Below are positions 59,455 through 64,000 of a stretch of DNA of 64,000 nucleotides, in pieces (position 1 is the first letter of the stretch; each line of letters begins with the position of its first letter). The stretch is from assembly GCA_020634245.1 (NCBI GenBank), contig JACKCC010000015.1:186001-250000 (forward strand). The letters run 5' to 3'. This DNA is from Ardenticatenaceae bacterium. GTDB lineage: Bacteria; Chloroflexota; Anaerolineae; Promineifilales; Promineifilaceae. The notes below the pieces were generated by a model that was not told the DNA's origin, made no database searches, and saw only the letters and a program-made list of their open reading frames with translations. The position numbers and the translations under genes are program-made.

Positions 59455-61098
59455 TTACCGTCCGACACCGGCGCTGCCACCGAAGGCGGCCGACATCTCT
59501 TCGTAGATGGCTTCGATACTGGCTTCGTCGCCCAGGTAGAAGTTGCCGTTGGCTTCGCTGGCGATGGCCGACAGAGTTCCTTCGTCGGCGTCGCTGCCGT
59601 AGGCGATGGTGAAGACGGTGGCCTGGCTGTTGAGCACGGCGTCGATGAGCGTCTGGTCGAAGCGGTAGCGGTAGCTGCGCGTGTCTTCGCCGTCGGTCAG
59701 GACGACCAGTGCATTGGCCGTGTCCACGCGCGTGGTTTCGCTGGCCAGTTGAGCGCCATCGCCGATAGCATCGAACAGAGTTGTATCGCCGGTGGCCCGC
59801 AAATTGCTGATTTCGTTGATCACTTTGGCCCGCGTGTCGCCAATCCGCACATGGCTGACGATGAGCTGCGGCTCGGTGGAGAAAGCGATGAGGCTGATGT
59901 AATCGTCATCGCCCATGTTTTCCACGAACTGCACGGCCGCTGCCTTCATATTGTCGATTTTGTCGCCGCGCATACTGCCCGACGTGTCCAGCAGCATGAC
60001 TAGATTGACATCCTTGCGCGCCGACTGCCATAACTCTTGCACGGCGTAGATGGTTTCCACACTGGGATTGTTGAAGACGATGGCCGGCTGTTCCAAATCA
60101 ATGCCGTTGCTGCTGTCCAGCGGAAAGCCGACGCTGACATTGTTGTTGACGGGGCGCAATCCGTAGGTCACGGCCGTTCCCTGCCCTTCCTCTCCCAACA
60201 AATAATCACGGAAAATCCTGGCCGCCTCACCATCCCCCGATTGGCTGATGCAGGCCGGGAAATCGGCCATGAACGTGCCTTCCAGCGGATAAATAGGGAC
60301 GATACGGCCGTTACCATAATGCACGACCGTCGCTTCATACATCACCGCCGCGCTCAGGTAAGAAATGTCGCGGCTGCTCATCGTCGCCCCCAAAGCGTCG
60401 CTGCTGTTGCTGAACCAGGCCACGCCGCCCTCAAACGCGCCCACCGACGCCTGTACAATCGGCTGGTCGATGTCGGCGGTGGAAACGGCGTTTGTTTTCG
60501 ATTGGGCAGCTTGTACCAGCGCCAAAAGCGTACTTGTGCCTGTCCCCGACAGGCCGGGATGGGTGTGGCCCAGCCGGAACGATTCGCCAAAATCGCCGCC
60601 ACTATAGTAGTCCCAGGCGGCGGGGTCAGCGGCCAGGCTGCCCATGTCCAGCCAGCCCAACTGCAAGCCGGGCCAGCCTAGGGCTTCGGCCACGTCGCGC
60701 CACATGCCGATGACCAGCGGGCTTTGGGCCACGCTGACGCAGTCACCTTGAAAATCGTTGTCACCCTGGTCGGCCAAGACATTGACCCAAACCTGTTCAT
60801 CGGGAATCCACATGTCGTAGCTGCCGCCAGGCAGGTCGCTTACGGCCTGACCCGCTTCAGTGCTGGTTAGCTGCACGTAAACAGGATCACCGGCGGCGTT
60901 TTCGGTTTTGGCAGCGTTGAAGTTGGCAACGGCCGTTTCCAACCACGGCGTCAAACTTGTATTGGCCATCACATTGATCACTACCGCATTGCGCGGCGGG
61001 CCGCTGTCGCCATCACCACCCGACAGCCCGCAAGCAATCGTTACCAGACCAAGAAAAGTAAGCAGCACAAAGATGCCGCGAAAGTTGCGTAATTTCAT
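59455..61098 (-). CDS. Lipoprotein with substrate-binding-like and VWA domains
   Basis: A protein of about 547 residues with a lipoprotein signal (LLTFLGLVTIACGLSG). Residues 40-330 resemble an extracellular solute-binding protein (VINVMANTSLTPWLETAVA, then PGGSYDMWIPDEQVWVNVLA). Residues 365-530 form a von Willebrand A domain with an intact metal site (VMLLDTSGSMRGD, with a Thr near TGDTTLF and VVLTDGEDTR). The ATG at 61098 is preferred, with AAGGTG upstream. It follows the SBP-OmpA gene and no ABC permease is nearby, so it probably does not serve a transporter. Confidence 0.88.
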   Translation of the reverse strand: MKLRNFRGIFVLLTFLGLVTIACGLSGGDGDSGPPRNAVVINVMANTSLTPWLETAVANFNAAKTENAAGDPVYVQLTSTEAGQAVSDLPGGSYDMWIPDEQVWVNVLADQGDNDFQGDCVSVAQSPLVIGMWRDVAEALGWPGLQLGWLDMGSLAADPAAWDYYSGGDFGESFRLGHTHPGLSGTGTSTLLALVQAAQSKTNAVSTADIDQPIVQASVGAFEGGVAWFSNSSDALGATMSSRDISYLSAAVMYEATVVHYGNGRIVPIYPLEGTFMADFPACISQSGDGEAARIFRDYLLGEEGQGTAVTYGLRPVNNNVSVGFPLDSSNGIDLEQPAIVFNNPSVETIYAVQELWQSARKDVNLVMLLDTSGSMRGDKIDNMKAAAVQFVENMGDDDYISLIAFSTEPQLIVSHVRIGDTRAKVINEISNLRATGDTTLFDAIGDGAQLASETTRVDTANALVVLTDGEDTRSYRYRFDQTLIDAVLNSQATVFTIAYGSDADEGTLSAIASEANGNFYLGDEASIEAIYEEMSAAFGGSAGVGR

Positions 61099-61136
61099 AA
61101 GATTCACCTTCTGCCTTCTGATTTCTGCCTTCAGCC

Positions 61137-62756
61137 TTAGCGTCCGGCCGTTACCAGCGTCAATTCCACAAACCGGTCATCGGCCTGGATGTTGGGATCA
61201 TCGGTGTTCCAATGATCTTCCGGCGGCAAAGTGGCTTCGACAATGAAGCGGGCCGGGTCGATGCCCTGCGATACCAGGTAATCGACGACCGATTGAGCGC
61301 GGCCTTCGGCCACTTCCAGGATGTCGGCTTCGGTCCAGGGCGGGTCATTGGCCGGCCAGGCTGACGAGCCTTTCACGCGCAGGAACAGACCGACGCTTTG
61401 TGAGAGCGTGGGCACAACACAGTTATCCAAAATGCGGCGCGATTCCAGCGTCAATTCCGTCGATTCGGGCAGGAAGGTGAAGGTGCGGCAGGGCAGGACG
61501 GCCAGCGTTGCCGCAGCCGAGGTGGAGACGCCGGACAAATCTAGCTGGGCCGAGATGGAGAAGGTGTCGTTGACCGGGTTGCCGTTGGCTTGCAAGCTGG
61601 CCTGTTCGGCAGCGCGAATGACGAAGCCGGGATTGACCAGTTCGGTCACATCATCGGCGGGAACACTGACATCGGAAGCGGCCCAGACGCGGCGGGCGAT
61701 TTCCAGCCGATTGATGATGGGGCGCGTATCGCGCATAACAAAAGCATTATCGCCCAAATCGGCCTGAGCTACGCTTTCCAGCCATGCTTTGAAGTCGTCG
61801 GTGGCTGTTTCCGGGTAGACGAAGCTCCAGTCGTTGTGGCCCCAGGCGGCGATTTGGGAAGCGGCCGTATCAAAATTCTCAATTTGTGCTTTCAAGGTGG
61901 CGAACCAGGCATTGTGGAAGCTCTGCACCAAATCGGCCTTGTTGTTGATGGATGGGCGCGAGGTAACGATGACATCAACGACGATACGCAGCTGATTGGA
62001 GCTGAGCAGGGGGACACCGCCGCTTTGTTCGGCATCATAAATATCTGGTTCCCAGCCGGAAACGACGTCGGCCTGCCCGGCGTTGAAGGCGGCCACCGCA
62101 TCGGCGACGCTGTCCTGCGGGACAAGCGTTACCTGGGAGCGTGGGCTGAGCTGTTTGATGTTAAGTGTGTAGTAGACGAAATATTCGCCTACACTGCCGC
62201 GCGAGAAGGCAATGCGTTTGCCTTGCAGTTGGTCCAACGAATCCATGTTGCGGCCCCATAACTGGTCGGCTCCGGCGCTTTCATCGACGATGGCTGTAAC
62301 AACACCAGGGCTGCTCAGGGCGACGGAGTCGAGGGTGGTCAGCAAGCAGTCCCATTGGCCGGAATTGAGCAGAGCGGTGCGCTGTTCTTCAGAGACGTCG
62401 TAGGCCGGGTCTTCATCGAGGAAGAAGGGAACGATGCCCAGGTGGAAGCCGTTTGCGACGTCGGTGCCGGCCATTTGCATTTGCTGCAAGGTGAAGTAGC
62501 TGCCGAAGGCGTCGGCGCCGCAGATGTAGGTGGGCAGGCCGTCGGCAGCGTCGTAATCGGGCGCAAAGACGGGATCGGGCGAATCCAGATTGACGACGGG
62601 TGTGCTGCCGGGAACGCGAGTAGGGCCGCTGGCGACCGGCGTTACATCTGCTTCAAACTGGTTCTTGATGAGGTTGTAGCCGCCAATGCCGCAAACGGCA
62701 AGCAAGGCGACGCCGATGATGGCGATGAATATGATGCGGGTGCGATCCATTTTCAT
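61137..62756 (-). CDS. Membrane-anchored substrate-binding protein with OmpA domain
   Basis: A 539-residue protein. A signal anchor (IIFIAIIGVALLAVCGIGGY) is followed by a solute-binding domain of the NMT1/THI5-like type (about 60-390; DQLQGKRIAFSRGSVGEYF, NAGQADVVSGWEPDIYDA). The C-terminus is OmpA-like (TFTFLPESTELTLESRRILD, VAEGRAQSVVDYLVSQGIDP), which usually binds peptidoglycan. It is 38 bp before the VWA lipoprotein gene on the same strand. The pair probably acts at the cell surface; the ligand is unknown. Confidence 0.88.
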   Translation of the reverse strand: MKMDRTRIIFIAIIGVALLAVCGIGGYNLIKNQFEADVTPVASGPTRVPGSTPVVNLDSPDPVFAPDYDAADGLPTYICGADAFGSYFTLQQMQMAGTDVANGFHLGIVPFFLDEDPAYDVSEEQRTALLNSGQWDCLLTTLDSVALSSPGVVTAIVDESAGADQLWGRNMDSLDQLQGKRIAFSRGSVGEYFVYYTLNIKQLSPRSQVTLVPQDSVADAVAAFNAGQADVVSGWEPDIYDAEQSGGVPLLSSNQLRIVVDVIVTSRPSINNKADLVQSFHNAWFATLKAQIENFDTAASQIAAWGHNDWSFVYPETATDDFKAWLESVAQADLGDNAFVMRDTRPIINRLEIARRVWAASDVSVPADDVTELVNPGFVIRAAEQASLQANGNPVNDTFSISAQLDLSGVSTSAAATLAVLPCRTFTFLPESTELTLESRRILDNCVVPTLSQSVGLFLRVKGSSAWPANDPPWTEADILEVAEGRAQSVVDYLVSQGIDPARFIVEATLPPEDHWNTDDPNIQADDRFVELTLVTAGR

Positions 62757-62975
62757 GGGGTTTCTCCTGAAAAGTATGAATGTTGAAGGATGAATAATGA
62801 AATTTCGTCCTTCGCTGGGCGGCTGTGCCGCATGATTAACTCTTTTTGACTAATAATTATTTTACCCTGTATGTGGGTGATTCCTGACATATTGAAGAAT
62901 AATGACCCATATTTACCAGTATTTACGTAAATGAACGGCCGTTTGTTGCATGTGGTTCAATTTTACAAAATTGAC

Positions 62976-63593
62976 TTACGGTCGGCGTAGAATGAGTATT
63001 TGTGAGTGTAACCCATTGTCGGTGTTGTTATCAACGGCCGTAAACTGTTCCACCGTGAAAAATTCCCCAAAAACCGCCTGAACCTGCTCGTCGGTGTAAA
63101 AGGCGAAAAAGCGTTTGGGCTTGTGGCTGTCGTCCTGCCAAACCTCTTCTAACTCGAAGCCGCCGTAAACGGCCGTGTACATCAAGCCGCCCGGCTTCAA
63201 GACGCGCCGGATGGCCTGCAAGGTGCGGGGCAGGTCGGTTTTGGGTACGTGGAGCAGGCAGTTGAGAGCGAAAACGGCGTCAAAATAGGCGTCGGAGAAG
63301 TCCAGGTTCAGGAAATCCATGACGTGGGCGTCCAGTCCTTTGGCCCGGCAAAGCCGTACCATCTCCGGTGATAAGTCGGTGCAGGTGACGGTGAGGTTGT
63401 TGTCCTGGAAAAATTCGCCATCTGCCCCTGGTCCGGCGCCAATTTCCAACAGATGGGTTTTGCCTTCGCGTTGCAACTGCTCCAGAAATACTTGGCGCGA
63501 TTCCAGCTTCCATGTTGATTTTGTGCCCTGGTCGCGCTGTTCAGCCGATTGGTTGTAGGCGTTGCGCAGGTTGTTGATGATTTGGTCGTACAT
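62976..63593 (-). CDS. SAM-dependent methyltransferase (class I)
   Basis: A protein of about 205 residues with the Rossmann methyltransferase fold. Motif I is LLEIGAGPGADGEFF, then LTVTCTDLSPEMVRLCRAKG (motif II), FDAVFALNCLLHVPK (motif IV), and RRVLKPGGLMYTAVYGG (motif VI). The substrate is unknown. The ATG at 63593 is chosen because the open frame continues upstream into a dispersed repeat. The 219-bp gap to the OmpA gene (62757-62975) holds one ACGGCCGT copy near 62935 and nothing else clear. Confidence 0.9.
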   Translation of the reverse strand: MYDQIINNLRNAYNQSAEQRDQGTKSTWKLESRQVFLEQLQREGKTHLLEIGAGPGADGEFFQDNNLTVTCTDLSPEMVRLCRAKGLDAHVMDFLNLDFSDAYFDAVFALNCLLHVPKTDLPRTLQAIRRVLKPGGLMYTAVYGGFELEEVWQDDSHKPKRFFAFYTDEQVQAVFGEFFTVEQFTAVDNNTDNGLHSQILILRRP

Positions 63594-63604
63594 TGGTTGT
63601 TCTA

Positions 63605-63669
63605 AAGTGCCTGGCACGGGGTAGAAAAGGGTTTAATGACCAAGGCCGTTCACCCCGTGCCAGGCACTT
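63605..63669. repeat. 63-bp REP-like element, copy D
   Basis: AAGTGCCTGGCACGGGG (63605-63621) and its exact complement (63653-63669) form a perfect 17-bp inverted repeat. The centre partly matches copy C (CCAAGGCCGTT against CCAGGCCGTT). It lies between the methyltransferase and the arginine decarboxylase-like gene. Confidence 0.88.
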
Positions 63670-63677
63670 GAGTCGAG

Positions 63678-64000
63678 TCACGGTTCGATTTGGTAGCCGA
63701 GGTTGCTGAGGACGTCGGCGCCGGATTGGCCGGTAAGAAGGTGGAATAGGTAACGGCCGTGCTCACCCCATTCCACAATCAACTCATACGCTTCAGGGAC
63801 GACGCAGTGCTTGCTGCCGCCGACGCCGCCCAGCATTTCCTGGTAGGCGCCAATGCTGAAAAATCCAATGTGCAAATTGTCGGTTTCCACCGGCAGGTAG
63901 AGTGGCGAATGGCTCGTTTTGGGCGGGTAAACGTCGTCGCTGTCGCAGGTGATGCCGCCTAACTGAACCTGTTGAAACGGTTTGTCCAGGTGATTGAGCG
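63678..64000 (-). CDS. Arginine decarboxylase-like PLP enzyme (partial, N-terminus beyond window)
   Basis: Only the last 106 residues are in the window. GGITCDSDDVYPPKTSH and NLHIGFFSIGAYQEMLGGV match the C-terminal active-site region of fold-III PLP decarboxylases (arginine or diaminopimelate type), where the Cys-Asp and Tyr act at the dimer interface. GSKHCVVPEAYEL favours the arginine decarboxylase branch. That enzyme makes agmatine for polyamine synthesis. The stop is at 63678, just after a dispersed repeat. One ACGGCCGT copy encodes Gly-Arg (63753-63760). Confidence 0.78.
   Translation of the reverse strand, partial: LNHLDKPFQQVQLGGITCDSDDVYPPKTSHSPLYLPVETDNLHIGFFSIGAYQEMLGGVGGSKHCVVPEAYELIVEWGEHGRYLFHLLTGQSGADVLSNLGYQIEP

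Larger units (their letters stand above)
579..63760. repeat. Dispersed iterated palindrome ACGGCCGT (about 100 exact copies)
   Basis: The perfect 8-bp palindrome ACGGCCGT is scattered over the whole window; the coordinates give the first and last exact copies. About 100 exact copies were counted by eye, and about 25 further sites keep the CGGCCG core with a changed outer base. The flanks often extend the symmetry (AACGGCCGTT, GTAACGGCCGTTAC). Copies occur in genes on both strands, in all three codon phases, and between genes. At this base composition one or two copies are expected. The role is unknown. Cyanobacterial HIP1 is the nearest known analogue, and a methyltransferase or binding-protein target is an inference. 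Confidence 0.95.

Noticed and set aside
1..64000. Prophage, conjugative element or CRISPR-Cas system
   Set aside because: No integrase, capsid, portal, relaxase or cas gene was seen; the only mobile gene is the ISAs1-type transposase.
1..64000. tRNA or rRNA genes
   Set aside because: No cloverleaf-like or rRNA sequence was recognised on either strand by reading, although a dedicated search was not possible.

Overview
The window looks like chromosomal DNA of an uncultured Chloroflexota bacterium (Anaerolineae or Ardenticatenia-like). This placement is an inference from gene content: a valyl-tRNA synthetase of the short type with a T-box leader, RodZ, PspA, many small GNAT enzymes, Pro/Thr-rich lipoproteins, FG-GAP-type secreted proteins, and moderate GC. 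No rRNA or tRNA gene was found to confirm it. Most of the DNA is ordinary housekeeping and hypothetical genes with short intergenic gaps.

The outstanding feature is an iterated palindrome. The 8-mer ACGGCCGT (often AACGGCCGTT or GTAACGGCCGTTAC) occurs about 100 times by hand count, roughly once per 640 bp. One or two copies would be expected by chance. It lies in all three codon phases inside genes (giving Thr-Ala-Val, x-Gly-Arg or Arg-Pro), in intergenic DNA, and in at least four apparent promoters at a fixed distance from an extended -10 box. It is absent from the insertion sequence and from one AT-rich unknown gene, and it marks the breakpoint of a truncated gene duplication. It resembles the HIP1 palindrome of cyanobacteria in behaviour but not in sequence.

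Layout. 1-4.4 kb: small accessory genes on the minus strand (Yip1-like membrane protein, acetyltransferases, HU-like protein, VOC protein). 4.4-15.98 kb: a long minus-strand run with metG, a secreted protein, an Lgt-like protein with a TlpA thioredoxin, rimO, rodZ, rplI, and a membrane/TPR/PspA group. 16.15-17.44 kb: a recent ISAs1-family insertion. 17.5-24.9 kb: a double response-regulator/kinase protein, a Clp ATPase with a degenerate first ATPase domain, and a sensor kinase. 24.9-28.4 kb: polyprenyl synthase, xpt, guaA. 28.6-32.2 kb: two related membrane proteins, a GNAT and a LiaF-like protein. 32.7-37.7 kb: EF-G-like factor, sufE, thyA-folA and a HAD phosphatase. 37.7-40.5 kb: valS with a T-box leader. 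40.7-48 kb: lipoprotein, ATP-cone/uridine-kinase fusion, epimerase, FG-GAP protein, DUF1684 protein. 48-54 kb: DNA repair, RNA methyltransferase, several small enzymes, azlCD and a decayed azlC copy. 54-57.9 kb: threonine dehydratase, a MgtC/DUF4010 membrane protein, and hicAB set between a full and a truncated copy of an HD gene. 58-62.8 kb: an unknown membrane protein and a pair of secreted binding proteins with VWA and OmpA domains. 63-64 kb: methyltransferase and the end of an arginine decarboxylase-like gene.

Several families of short inverted repeats (REP-like, 40-70 bp) sit between genes, including a 63-bp element present four times in both orientations.
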